From assembly GCA_963995505.1 (NCBI GenBank), contig OZ023187.1:13727176-13791175 (forward strand): DNA of 64,000 bases, written 5' to 3'. Positions 33,160 to 44,420 of the stretch are shown here, piece by piece. The notes under the pieces were generated by a model, which searched no databases, was not told where the DNA came from, and saw nothing but the letters and a program-made list of their open reading frames with translations. The stretch is from Hypericum androsaemum (Eukaryota; Streptophyta; Magnoliopsida; Malpighiales; Hypericaceae). The position numbers and the translations under genes are program-made. Every line of letters begins with the position of its first letter. The stretch's first letter is position 1.

Positions 33160-33492
33160 GATGGTCACATGACTTTGACCATCATATTGATGATATCTTG
33201 GCAACTATATTTTGGACATGATCTATCGATCATGTACTATGATACTCAAGTATTGCTAGCTATTGTATATGCCATTGGAGACCCTGTAAAAGTGGAAAAA
33301 ATCAATTATCTGCGCATAGGGGCCGGTATGCACGTGTACAAATTGATCGATGGAAAACATCTACAAATTGAGTATGAAAATGCTCTATGTATTATTTCTT
33401 CGGTGGGCAATATGGCATGCCTCCGAGTCATGCCCGAAAAAGCCATGCCTGACCACATATTCGTTCCTTATTGTAGAGGCATCACCTGTTGA
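33160..33492 (+). pseudogene. LINE ORF1-like (DUF4283/zf-CCHC_4) remnant
   Basis: The plus-strand frame contains IMYYDTQVLLAIVYAIGDPV, then VEKINYLRIGAG, then IEYENALCIISSVGNMACLR. The order matches the plant LINE ORF1 / DUF4283 pattern, in which YYD-x4-L-x3-IG-x-PVKVD is followed by VEYE-x3-ICF-x-CG-x2-GH. The zinc-binding Cys and His residues are mostly lost. No endonuclease or reverse transcriptase follows. Identification rests on motif order only. Confidence 0.5.
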
Positions 33493-34800
33493 ACAGAACT
33501 TTGAAGTGGAGGGAACAAGACGACCACGTGCAATTGACATTCACCAAGAGCCCAACATAAGAGTAAATTACGCTACTGACCATTTTCCAATGGCTCCGAA
33601 GCCCAACCAACCAAAGTTGCCAAAAATGTTCCCCATATTTAAGGCACCATCAAGAACATTCCTAATCAGGCTACACGGGAAATTAATTGTGATCATTCAT
33701 TGCCCAACCATAAATACCTACAAAAAATGGCCGCACCTTTAATTATTGATTCACAATCTCAGGCTTCCATAATTGGCCCCTAATCCACGACTTTCTCCAA
33801 TGCTCCTCTCCCTCATTCTCTTTTTTCAGCTTTCGTTATATGGAGCCCTAATCACGCCAGTAATTTGTCTCCTTTGTTCTCCTTTGCAGGAATACAGGAC
33901 TTCGCACCTGGAGGCGAAGCCTAGATAAGATACCCGAGCCCAATCAGTGTGATCCAGAAATGATAAGTCTACGCAGATGACACCTAAAAACTAGCTACAA
34001 AAAAATGCTACGACACGCGGGGTCAGACGACTTTAGCGAATTAGGCGGCTCTATTATGCAAGCCCTTAAAAGCCCCACCCAGTAAGGCTCCAACCTTCTA
34101 GGCAACCAAGACAGATCCATGCTATTACGCTCACACAAGAAGGCTCCACTGATGCCCGTCTAACTAAGGATGCATCAGGGTCAGCCCACCTGCAGTGCCT
34201 TTGGGTCTTAGACCGAGCGCGAAGATTAACTGGAAAGGCTGGAGCCTCCACGTCTTGCTCCGACCTGTAACAGATTGATGCTAGACCAAATGTTGAGGCA
34301 GAGGGAGAGCCCATGAAGCCGTGAGTACATTGTGGTTTGGCTAACTTGCACAACACTACTCTATGATTTCAAAAGTGTGACCGAATAACAAATTTTTTTA
34401 ATTGACACATCACTATTTGATTGAATTACAATTCTATCTTAGTAAGGTATTGATTAGAGAAACTTCATTCAATCCATAGAACATTTTAAAATCACATAAT
34501 AAAAGACAGATACTGCACAAATCGATGGCACCACTTGACTTAGACCCCAAAAAAACTATTGATTTTTTTTGAGAAAATTTAAAGATAAAACTATGGAATT
34601 TCTTTAAGGAAGTTCCTATAGAAAAAAAATTTCCAACTGCTCGAGCACAGAAAGCATCCTCGCTTTCCCAGACGGACTGCAACCCCAACGTCATCTGAAC
34701 CTCACTCTCCAATTTTTCTAAATCACTTGATATTCAAAATTATAGTATGCTAATCTAGATTCGAGTCCAATAATACATTTGTCTCTCCGCTTTTTTTTAT
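33493..34800. other. Spacer upstream of the arogenate dehydratase gene
   Basis: No coding sequence is supported. Short frames at 34066-34356 and 34434-34712 on the minus strand have no recognisable domain. The part nearest the gene (34560-34920) is A/T-rich and includes its promoter. Confidence 0.4.
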
Positions 34801-34802
34801 TG

Positions 34803-34810
34803 TATATAAG
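34803..34810 (+). promoter_or_regulatory. TATA box of the arogenate dehydratase gene
   Basis: TATATAAG, 111 bp upstream of the ATG, followed by a CT-rich stretch (ACATCTCTCCACGCTCTCC) where transcription probably starts. Confidence 0.6.
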
Positions 34811-34920
34811 AACATCTCTCCACGCTCTCCACACCTCCACCATTGACCAATTCCCATTAGACAATTAGTCAATTTATTTATTTAAAAAAAAACCTCAAAG
34901 AAAGACAGAAACACACGCAA

Positions 34921-37500
34921 ATGGCGGCGTCAACCGTTATCCGATCCCAGCTCAGCGTCGCCCGTCCTCCGCCGTCCTCCGATCACCCTCTTATTCGGAG
35001 ACAGTCCGGTCCCGCCGCTTCGGTCTCGCTTACACGGCGCCGTCCCTGCTCCCTCCCCCTTGTCGCCGCTGCCATCCGCCGGGAGTCCGGTCCCAATGGC
35101 GAGGGGAAGGACAATATAGCTCGCGCGCTGGAGCTGAACGTGAGCCGGATCGAGGAGGACGCCGCCCGTGACGACGCCGTTTTGCGAGACATCCTCCCAA
35201 GTAATTTTGATCCCCAAAACACTCTTTAGGTCCTCTAATATCAGGCTAATCTAATTTATTAGATACGAGTTGGTCCAAATAATAAGAGAAAGGTCGAGAT
35301 TTGGGATTGTAGTAAGACATCTGCATATGAGCCGATGGCGATTAATTTAATTTGATTTTGATTTTTGTTATTGTTCTTTTTTGACTTTTGGATGTTGATT
35401 GTTGTTGACCCAGGGCCTTTGACTTCGGATTATCTGCAGCATTGGGTCCCCGCGGGGGCTCCCCTCCGCGTTGCTTATCAGGTATGTGTTGGAGAATCCC
35501 ACGTCGGAAGTGGAGGTTTTGGGTTGGATATCGAGATTCTAACGCAGAAAATACTTTCCCGCCAAATCAAACGGAGCCTTAAGAGTGTTTATGAAGTTTC
35601 TTTTTCTCAGAGGTAAACCTTTTTGGTGTGTGTTTATGATGTGTGAAGCGAACAATGTGCAGGGAGTTCAAGGAGCGTACAGTGAATCCGCAGCTCATAA
35701 GGCATACCCCAACTGCGAGGCAGTGCCGTGTGAGGATTTTGAAGCAGCTTTTGCGGTATAAATGTTGTCCGTGTTTTGTTGTTCTGCCAGTTCCCTTGAC
35801 TTCTGAAGTGAATTGGTTATTGGCTGTAAATTTGCTGTTTGATTCGCCGGTACCTACTACTTGTTTGTTGCAACTGTTGTGATACAGGAATAGGCAATTG
35901 AGAAATCATGCTTTTAGCTTTTCAACTTATATTTGCAGGACAAGGAGCTTTGTATATTTTAGTGTCAACACTGTCATGTCTTTTAAAGTTCCGATTGATG
36001 GTGCTTTTCTTTTCTCTGCAGGCTGTTGAACGGTGGCTTGTTGACCGAGCAGTTTTACCGATCGAGAATTCTGTAGGTGGGAGTATCCATAGAAATTATG
36101 ACCTCTTGCTCCGACACAACCTGCACATCGTTGGTGAAGTGAATTATGCCGTCCGTCATTGCTTATTAGCTAATTACGGTGTTAAAGTCGAAGATTTGAA
36201 GAGGGTCTTGAGCCATCCACAGGTAAATTGTCCATACTTCTAAGCTTCAGCTTCTTACCATATTTCCTCACTTTTGCACTATCTTGTCATATTTCAGGCG
36301 CTTGCTCAGTGTGAACATACATTAACAAGGTTGGGGTTGGTAAGGGAAGCTCGGGACGACACTGCTGGTGCTGCCAAGGTAGGAATTTTTAATTTAGAAT
36401 ATCTTATCTTGTTCTGTGGCACGTTACGAGTGCCCCTACCATTAGATTCCAGAATGACGCTATTGGCATTTTTGTTAAGTTAAGTGGTCAACCTATTATG
36501 CAGCATATTGCAGAGCTTCAACTGAAAGACACCGGAGCTGTAGCTAGTTCTGCTGCAGCAAAAATATATGAGCTAAACATATTGGCAGAAGATGTACAGG
36601 TTTGTATGTGCTTGTGGAATATCTATGTAAAGTAGCATTATCAGATTGGTTGTAAGCAGGGTGAATAACTTGTTCCTGTTCTATGATAGGATGAAAGCTA
36701 TAATGTTACACGATTTCTTATGCTGGCGAGGGAACCAATCATCCCAGGAACTGACAGACCATTCAAGGTTCTCTATTGGATAATACAATGGCAGCAAACT
36801 GCATTTCGATCGCTGTTTTTGCAGAATTTTGGTTGATGCTAGGGATCTTCATGTTTCTTGATTTTTCAGACAAGTATAGCGTTTTCACTGGAGGAGGGTC
36901 CTGGGATTCTGTTCAAGGCACTTGCGGTTTTTGCTCTGAGAAATATTAACCTTACTAAGGTGAATTTTCTTTTTCTCCAGGATATGAATTTCTTTTATTT
37001 CTCATACCGATGGACTTGTTGAATTGGGTCTGAATTGCTTACATCTTGTTTTTTAACTAATGTTCCATGTTAAAATTTTCTTCTTCTGACCAGATCGAAA
37101 GTCGTCCATTGACAATGCAGCCTTTGAGAGCATATGATGGCAGCAATGGTTCTAAAAAGTATTTTTTTCTTAAAAAAAGAAAAAGCAGAACGTCCTTTCA
37201 AATCATATGCAGAAAAGTTCTTGACCCGATTTGTTCTCATGTTATGTTGTAGACGCTTTGATTATCTTTTCTATGTGGATTTTGAGGCATCCATGGCTGA
37301 CGAGGTTGCCCAGAATGCCCTCAGGCACTTGAACGTAAATATCCTATTTCATTCTGTTGAATTTCTGTTTTCTTTTCTTTTTTGACTTGTAAATTCTTTT
37401 CTTCCATCGTTTAAAAAAGCCGATGTTGGTCTGGTGACAGGAATTTGCTACATTTTTGCGAGTTTTGGGGAGTTATCCGGCAGACACTAGCACATCCTGA
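34921..37500 (+). CDS. ADT: Arogenate/prephenate dehydratase, plastidial, 11 exons
   Basis: Catalyses decarboxylation and dehydration of arogenate to phenylalanine (and/or prephenate to phenylpyruvate) in the plastid. Exons: 34921-35200, 35414-35481, 35663-35755, 36022-36222, 36298-36378, 36504-36599, 36690-36767, 36870-36959, 37094-37158, 37253-37334, 37441-37500. All introns are GT-AG and the spliced product is 397 aa. Residues 1 to about 95 form a Ser/Arg/Pro-rich transit region. The catalytic domain starts at [17 protein letters not shown] and includes [29 protein letters not shown] and the dehydratase motif NVTRFLML. The C-terminal ACT domain carries GPGILFKAL and the phenylalanine-binding motif IESRP, so feedback inhibition by Phe is expected. 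The many-exon structure resembles Arabidopsis ADT1/ADT2 rather than the nearly intronless members. ATG context CAAATGGCG is good. Confidence 0.95.
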
Positions 37501-38781
37501 AATTTCTCGAATGTGGTAAGCTTCCGTGCCGACTACAATTGTCACGTGGATATTGTTTTTGATATGTAACATGACTAAAAGAATCATAGTTGCTCAATTA
37601 ATTGCTTTAGCGTCTTCCACCTTCTATGAAAGGCATATACATAGGCATTGTGAATCACAATGCAAGATCAAAAGCTGGAATGCTTCATTCACTTCTCCTT
37701 TTAATTCTAGCTCCATGATTTGCCTACAAGAGTTGTTTCGATCCTTTTATGTTGTTCGATGATGGAAACCCATATCGACTGGGATGCATACAAACTTTTT
37801 CACTGATCCTTTCGGATCCGTGAAACAGCAGTGAAAAGCAGAGATAATTTCAGCTCTAAAACGTTTCTTCTGCGTCTCCGGACATAAAACTTGTGCTCTT
37901 TTGGCGTTGATGCAGGTATGTGGAGAAAACAAATCTTCCAGAGGATGCAACTTTGAACCGATTTCTTGTAAAAAAAAATATTGGTCTTCCATCAGTTTAT
38001 CGAGGACCTATATTATAAAATCGACATGTTCATTTGGCAAGTTTGTGCAGTTTCCCTTGTTCTTGTAAATGTAAGAGAACAAGGTGGTTTGTTGATAGAT
38101 AGTTTTTCTTGATGTGGTTGTTGAATGAAGAACCGACCCATTTCTCCAAGTTACGTTTCCAATGAAGCTTGCAATTCTTCATGCTTGTTTTTTTTTAAAT
38201 TTCGGATATCCAGAGTCGAGCACTGTGAGACTCCTCCCAATGGTGATTTTTACATTCCTAGAACTTGAATTCGAATCCATTATCACTTGCATCGGTGGTA
38301 TTCTTCCTGCTTGTTTGACAACTGGGATCTGGGTTTTTTTTTGTTGGTGAGAAGAGGGGACAAAATGACGTTAAATCTTTAATACCGAACATGGAAAAAT
38401 GCATCAGAATTAGCTAAAGTAGGCCCTGCACACAACTTGGGATCTGTAAATGGGCCAAGGTAATACGGTAGAAATTCTCCAGGAGTAGGGTGGCGTGCAA
38501 TGTATGAAAGAGCACAGTTAGTATAAACCGTTTTGTACTTAAATTTCCGTGTAAAAACCTCTCGCAGCAGTCTGCTTCGAGCATGCACGGATATATAATT
38601 TTTTTTATAAGTAAATTTTTACACTAGACATCCGTCAATTTCTCTAACGCTTATGTCATTTGAGCCCGGACATTATATAGTTTTATGCTATTTGAACTCG
38701 GACATTTGTCAACTCATAACCCGGTTCACTAAAGTTTGTTCTCTTCAATCGAAGCAGACAGATGAGAGCCATTGAGGCCTG
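37501..38781 (+). other. 3' region of ADT and spacer
   Basis: A possible intron in the 3' untranslated region runs from GTAAGC at 37516 to TGATGCAG at 37915. A T-rich stretch to about 38110 may be the transcript end. Beyond that the sequence is A/T-rich without a gene up to the gypsy-like element. Confidence 0.4.
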
Positions 38782-38989
38782 TGTCACGGGCTAAAACTCT
38801 CCCTCGTAAGCTAACCCGTGCGGCACTCAAGTGCTCCCGTTTAAGTCAGCCTCACCAGCTCCAACACTCTCTACTCGACCCTTCGAGAGGGAGAACACTA
38901 CCAAAGTATGCTAAGAATAAGTGAGGGAACACTTGTAGTTGTATTGCTCTCAAATTGTTGGATGATTACAAATGAGGGAGGCACCCTTA

Positions 38990-39594
38990 TGATGTGAATC
39001 TCGTTACGGATCCACGCGAAAGCCGGATCTATCTACGTTCAGATTGATGGAGATCTCGACCCGATGCTCACAACCAAACAAGAACCTTGGTATTAAGACC
39101 GCGACCCGCTGCTTGAATTGAAACAAAGAACCTTGATATGTCGATGACGCCACAAACGGTGATGAAGATCCGCTTGATAAGTCGATAGTGAACTCGACAG
39201 AATCCCTCCGTTGTGTTCGAACAGTTCCGAAGAACCAAGAGAGCAAAGCCCACGTTTTTCAATCAATAATAGTCTACTTATTCTCATTGCATCAGCCTCT
39301 ATAAATAGGCTCAATATTACAAAGAGATTCCTAATCAAACAACTCCTAAAAAGGAATTGAAATCTGACTGAAAAGGAAAACTAAAAAGGAAAATAACTCT
39401 AATCCTACTAGGAATACTCAAAAACGTGATTATCTCATAATTGATTTCTTAAACAGACTAGAACTCCTAATAAAACGAAATTATCTTTTTTGTAACTTCC
39501 TAAATAGAATAGAACTCATGTAAAATGAAATTAACAAATAATTAACTTCCTAAATAGACTTTGAAACTCAAAAACGAATTATTAAATAATTATG
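38990..39594 (-). repeat. LTR a of family 2, truncated at its right end
   Basis: Lacks the last about 33 bp of the LTR. It runs directly into LTR b at AATTATG/AATCTCG. Confidence 0.92.
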
Positions 39595-40218
39595 AATCTC
39601 GTTACGGATCCACGCGAAAGCCAGATCTATCTACATTCAGATTGATGGAGATCTCGACCCGATGCTCACAACCAAACAAGAACCTTGGTATTAAGACCGC
39701 GACCCGCTGCTTGAATTGAAACAAAGAACCTTGATATGTCGATGACGCCACAAACGGTGATGAAGATCCGCTTGATAAGTCGATAGTGAACTCGACGGAA
39801 TCCCTCCGTTGTGTTCGAACAGTTCCGAAGAACCAAGAGAGCAAAGCCCACGTTTTTCAATCAATAATAGTCTACTTATTCTCATTGCATCAGCCTCTAT
39901 AAATAGACTCAATATTACAAAGAGATTCCTAATCAAACAACTCCTAAAAAGGAATTGAAATCTGGCTGAAAAGGAAAACTAAAAAGGAAAATAACTCTAA
40001 TCCTACTAGGAATACTCAAAAACGTGATTATCTCATAATTGATTTCTTAAACAGACTAGAACTCCTAATAAAACAAAATTATCTTTTTTGTAACTTTCTA
40101 AATAGAATAGAACTCATGTAAAATGAAATTAACAAATAATTAACTTCCTAAATAGACTTTGAAGCTCAAAAATGAATTATTAAATAATTATGGCTTCTTG
40201 CAGATCTGATTCATATCA
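39595..40218 (-). repeat. LTR b of family 2, truncated at its left end
   Basis: Lacks the first 7 bp (TGATGTG). The right end is intact and is followed by the purine tract complement. Confidence 0.92.
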
Positions 40219-40328
40219 TTCCCCTCCTCTTGAAATGGATTTGTCCTCAAATCCTTGCATCCGTCGTGCTTTTGCCAATTCACAACCATGCTGTTGCAAG
40301 ATGAACTCTTTGAACGTCGTGGCTGCAC

Positions 40329-41137
40329 TTAATACCTTTCGTTCCAACAGAACAAGTACTTCGATCTTAAAGAATCTGAAGTCATCTCCAACTCAAAAGC
40401 CAAAGCCCTACTAATCCGTTTAAGCCTTTCTTTGAACTTCAAACTATTCCAGATGTTGATCAACGGTGAACCTCCAATATAATCAAACTTGTTGACTCCC
40501 AAGAAATCAATATGCTCAATATATTCAACATGGAAATCTGGAGACATGTAAGATATGGGCTGACCTCTTTCTTTTGAACAGCAACAACAAGTTCTTCGTG
40601 TTCACCATCAATAGGAATTATGCACTTGTTCATGTGAACAACGTTCACAACTTCTGATTCATTGAACAAATCCCTCAAGTAAAGAAGTGACATGGCATGG
40701 TCATCAAAATATTGTCCATCGAACAAGTCAATAGAATATTTACCAAATTTCTCCCATGTCAAAACCTCTTCTTCAACAATCACTTCAGGTGTAGCCTCCA
40801 AATCGTCAGAACTACATACCTTCCCCTCAATGTCGTGCTTAGTGTTAATGGTGTTCTCCCTCTTTCCATTGACTTCTCCAACAAAATTAGCTCCTGAATT
40901 CTTCTCATCTTTGACCCTCATCCTCCTTTGTTGAATTTGTCTTCCGCTACAGACATTAGGAACATCATGTATCCTCTCTTGTTTGCACACTATCCGATCC
41001 ACCTTTTCGCTGAGCTTCTTCACCTCCGTTCTCATTATATGCCTCATCCCACTAAGAAGGGCGTCCATAAACGTGTGTGGATCACCAACCAATGATGCAA
41101 CACCTTCAAATGATCTTCTTGAGTAGTTATAAGACAT
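40329..41137 (-). pseudogene. Family 2 protein, interior 1, frameshifted copy
   Basis: Same protein as at 42070..42933, in two pieces. The first frame (41137..40460) matches from MSYNYSRRSFEGV to VQKKEV and then shifts frame near 40570, where one A is missing compared with interior 2. The C-terminal module continues in the second frame (40547..40329) with EYIEHIDFLGVNKFDYIGG and ends at a TAA in place of the Gln codon after YLFCWNERY. A recent, inactivated copy. Confidence 0.85.
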
Positions 41138-41382
41138 TCTTGCAGATTCTCTTTTTTTCTACTTTCAACTTTTCTTTTTTTGATTTTATTTTGAACCTTC
41201 TTTCTTCTTCTTTTCTTGGCTGCCTTCTTCTCTATCTTTCTTTTTTTTCGGAATTTTTTGTCCTCTTTTTTTTTCTTTCTCCAACTCAGACTAAAATAAG
41301 AACAATAATTGAAAACTAATGAAAACAAAAACGAAATTTAAAGATAGATGATCTGAAGTAGAACCTAAGCTCTGATACCAAC

Positions 41383-42013
41383 TGATGTGAATCTCGTTAC
41401 GGATCCACGCGAAAGCCGAATCTATCTACGTTCAGATTGATGGAGATCTCGACCCGATGCTCACAACCAAACAAGAACCTTGGTATTAAGACCGCGACCC
41501 GCTGCTTGAATTGAAACAAAGAACCTTGATATGTCGATGACGCCACAAACGGTGATGAAGATCCGCTTGATAAGTCGATAGTGAACTCGACGGAATCCCT
41601 CCGTTGTGTTCGAACAGTTCCGAAGAACCAAGAGAGCAAAGCCCACGTTTTTCAATCAATAATAGTCTACTTATTCTCATTGCATCAGCCTCTATAAATA
41701 GGCTCAATATTACAAAGAGATTCCTAATCAAACAACTCCTAAAAAGGAATTGAAATCTGGCTGAAAAGGAAAACTAAAAAGGAAAATAACTCTAATCCTA
41801 CTAGGAATACTCAAAAACGTGATTATCTCATAATTGATTTCTTAAACAGACTAGAACTCCTAATAAAATAAAATTATCTTTTTTGTAACTTCCTAAATAG
41901 AATAGAACTCGTGTAAAATGAAATTAACAAATAATTAACTTCCTAAATAGACTTTGAAACTCAAAAAAGAATTATTAAATAATTATGGCTTCTTGCAGAT
42001 CTGATTCATATCA
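41383..42013 (-). repeat. LTR c of family 2
   Basis: 631 bp, complete. It serves both neighbouring interiors, as expected for a tandem array generated by recombination or cDNA concatenation. Confidence 0.95.
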
Positions 42014-42069
42014 TTCCCCTCCTCTTGAAATGGTTTTGTCCTCAAATCCTTGCATCCGTCGTGCTTTTG

Positions 42070-42933
42070 TCAATTCACAACCATGCTGTTGCAAGATGAA
42101 CTCTTTGAACGTCGTGGCTGCACTTGATACCTTCCGTTCCAACAGAACAAGTACTTCGATCTTAAAGAATCTGAAGTCATCTCCAACTCAAAAGCCAAAG
42201 CCCTACTAATCCGTTTAAGCCTTTTTTTGAACTTCAAACTATTCCAGATGTTGAACAACGGTGAACCTCCAATATAATCAAACTTGTTCACTCCCAAGAA
42301 ATCAATATGCTCAATATATTCAACTTGGAAATCTGGAGACATGTAAGATATGGGCTGAACCTCTTTCTTTTGAACACCAACAACAAGTTCTTCGTGTTCA
42401 CCATCAATAGGAATTATGCACTTGTTCATGTGAACAATGTTCACAACTTCTGATTCATTGAACAAATCCCTTAAGTAAAGAAGTGACATGGCATGGTCAT
42501 CAAAACATTGTCCATCGAACAAGTCAATAGAATATTCACCAAATTCCTCCCATGTCAAAACCTCTTCTTCAACAATCACTTCAGGTGTAACCTCCAAATC
42601 GTCAGAACTACATACCTTCCCCTCAATGTCGTGCTTAGTGTTAATGGTGTTCTCCCTCTTTCCATTGACTTCTCCAACAAAATTAGCTCCTGAATTCTTC
42701 TCATCTTTGACCCTCATCCTCCTTTGTTGAATTTGTCTTCCGCTACAGACATTAGGAACATCATGTATCCTCTCTTGTTTGCACACTATCCGGTCCACCT
42801 TTTCGCTGAGCTTCTTGACCTCCGTTCTCATTATATGCCTCATCCCACTAAGAAGGGCGTCCATAAACGTGTGTTGATCACCAACCAATGGTGCAACACC
42901 TTCAAAGGATCTTCTTGAGTAGTTATAAGACAT
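42070..42933 (-). CDS. Family 2 uncharacterised Gag-like protein, intact copy
   Basis: A 287-codon frame filling most of interior 2. N-terminus MSYNYSRRSFEGVAPL, then a heptad-like helix MRHIMRTEVKKLSEKVDRIV (likely coiled coil), a basic patch (GRQIQQRRMRVKDEKN), an acidic middle (EVIVEEEVLTWEEFGEYSID) and MSLLYLRDLFNESEVVN. The module VEYIEHIDFLGVNKFDYIGG with SPLFNIWNSLKFKKR follows, and it ends with YLFCWNGRYQVQPRRSK. There is no CCHC knuckle, Asp protease or polymerase motif. The C-terminal module is shared with family 1, whose LTRs are unrelated. The only complete family 2 copy here. Function unknown; probably structural or packaging-related. Confidence 0.75.
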   Translation of the reverse strand: MSYNYSRRSFEGVAPLVGDQHTFMDALLSGMRHIMRTEVKKLSEKVDRIVCKQERIHDVPNVCSGRQIQQRRMRVKDEKNSGANFVGEVNGKRENTINTKHDIEGKVCSSDDLEVTPEVIVEEEVLTWEEFGEYSIDLFDGQCFDDHAMSLLYLRDLFNESEVVNIVHMNKCIIPIDGEHEELVVGVQKKEVQPISYMSPDFQVEYIEHIDFLGVNKFDYIGGSPLFNIWNSLKFKKRLKRISRALAFELEMTSDSLRSKYLFCWNGRYQVQPRRSKSSSCNSMVVN

Positions 42934-43177
42934 TCTTGCAGATTCTCTTTTTTTCTACTTTCAACTTTTCTTTTTTTATTTTTTTTTCAACCTTCTTTCT
43001 TCTTCTTTTCTTGGCTGCCTTCTTCTCTATCTTTCTTTTTTTTCGGAATTTTTTGTCCTCTTTTTTTTTCTTTCTCCAACTCAGACTAAAATAAGAACAA
43101 TAATTGAAAACTAATGAAAACAAAAACGAAATTTAAAGATAGATGATCTGAAGTAGAACCTAAGCTCTGATACCAAC

Positions 43178-43808
43178 TGATGTGAATCTCGTTACGGATC
43201 CACGAAAAAGCCGGATCTATCTACGTTCAGATTGATAGAGATCTCGACCCGATGCTCACAACCAAACAAGAACTTTGGTATTAAGACCGCGACCCGCTGC
43301 TTGAATTGAAACAAAGAACCTTGATATATCGATGACGCCACAAACGGTGATGAAGATCCGCTTGATAAGTCGATAGTGAACTCGACGGAATCCCTCCGTT
43401 GTGTTCGAACAGTTCCGAAGAACCAAGAGAGCAAAGCCCACGTTTTTCAATCAATAATAGTCTACTTATTCTCATTGCATCAGCCTCTATAAATAGGCTC
43501 AATATTACAAAGAGATTCCTAATCAAACAACTCCTAAAAAGGAATTGAAATATGGCTGAAAAGGAAAACTAAAAAGAAAAATAACTCTAATCCTACTAGG
43601 AATACTCAAAAACGTGATTATCTCATAATTGATTTCTTAAACAGACTAGAACTCCTAATAAAATAAAATTATCTTTTTTGTAACTTCCTAAATAGAATAG
43701 AACTCATGTAAAATAAAATTAACAAATAATTAACTTCCTAAATAGACTTTGAAACTCAAAAATGAATTATTAAATAATTATGGCTTCTTGCAGATCTGAT
43801 TCATATCA
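43178..43808 (-). repeat. LTR d of family 2
   Basis: 631 bp and complete, with a few private substitutions (for example CGAAAAAGCC near its left end). It is bounded on the right by the CCTTA duplication. Confidence 0.95.
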
Positions 43809-43919
43809 CCTTATATATACACTTCAAGGAAAGCCAAAAAGTAAATGCTAGCTACCAACTACCATCTACCATCTACTAACTACCAACTACACAATAAATA
43901 CAAGGAAGCTTCTAGGCTT

Positions 43920-44372
43920 TTACATGGAAGAACCTAGAGAACTTTTAAGGTAACCTCGATCGTTCGGGCCTTCAATGGCCGAGTCGAACCTTCGCACAAC
44001 TAGCCCATGACAATTCTCCCCCATCTCATTTCGCGACGTCCTCGTCGCGGCTTCAAACTCGGCAATCTCGCAGTTGCCATCGGGTGTTCCCTTCCATCGC
44101 ACCAAGTACTCTTCCGTACCCGGGACCGTGCCTCTTTCCAAGTTGGCTCGATGGTCTTCATCTCCATCGACCGCCTTGTTAATCTTCGGCTCTCTTGGAA
44201 GGTCCCCCCCTTTCGATGCCAACTTTTTTTCACATTCGCGGGCCTTAGAGTAGTCATCTCGCGACATACTCCCCCACCTATTTGCGCCATGCTCTTCTTG
44301 TGCCCCATCGTCAATGAGGCCAAATAACCCAACTTCCTCCCAAGCTCGGCAAGGAAGTCCCTCGCCCCTCAT
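43920..44372 (-). pseudogene. Chromodomain-like tail of the gypsy-like element
   Basis: A 150-codon frame at the 3' end of the element, reading into its LTR. It contains GTEEYLVRWKGTPDGN followed by an acidic/aromatic stretch, resembling the chromodomain core found at the integrase C-terminus of chromoviruses (EYLVKWKG-type strand). The typical downstream E-x-T-W-E part is altered, and no integrase precedes it, so this is a remnant. Confidence 0.5.
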
Positions 44373-44420
44373 TGTAACCCATTGTGGGCCTCCTCCCTTG
44401 TCGAGGAGGTACTCCTTTGG

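Larger units (their letters stand above)
38985..43813 (-). mobile_element. Multimeric small LTR retrotransposon (family 2), four LTRs and two interiors
   Basis: One 5-bp duplication CCTTA (38985..38989 and 43809..43813) brackets the whole array inside the gypsy-like LTR. Order on the plus strand: LTR a 38990..39594 (right end cut), LTR b 39595..40218 (left end cut), interior 1 40219..41382, LTR c 41383..42013, interior 2 42014..43177, LTR d 43178..43808. Complete LTRs are 631 bp, TGATGTGAATC...TTCATATCA. Interiors end with CTCTGATACCAAC (primer site complement) and begin TTCCCCTCCTCTTGAA (purine tract complement), so all units are minus-oriented. Copies differ at only a few bases each, indicating a recent origin. 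Confidence 0.93.
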
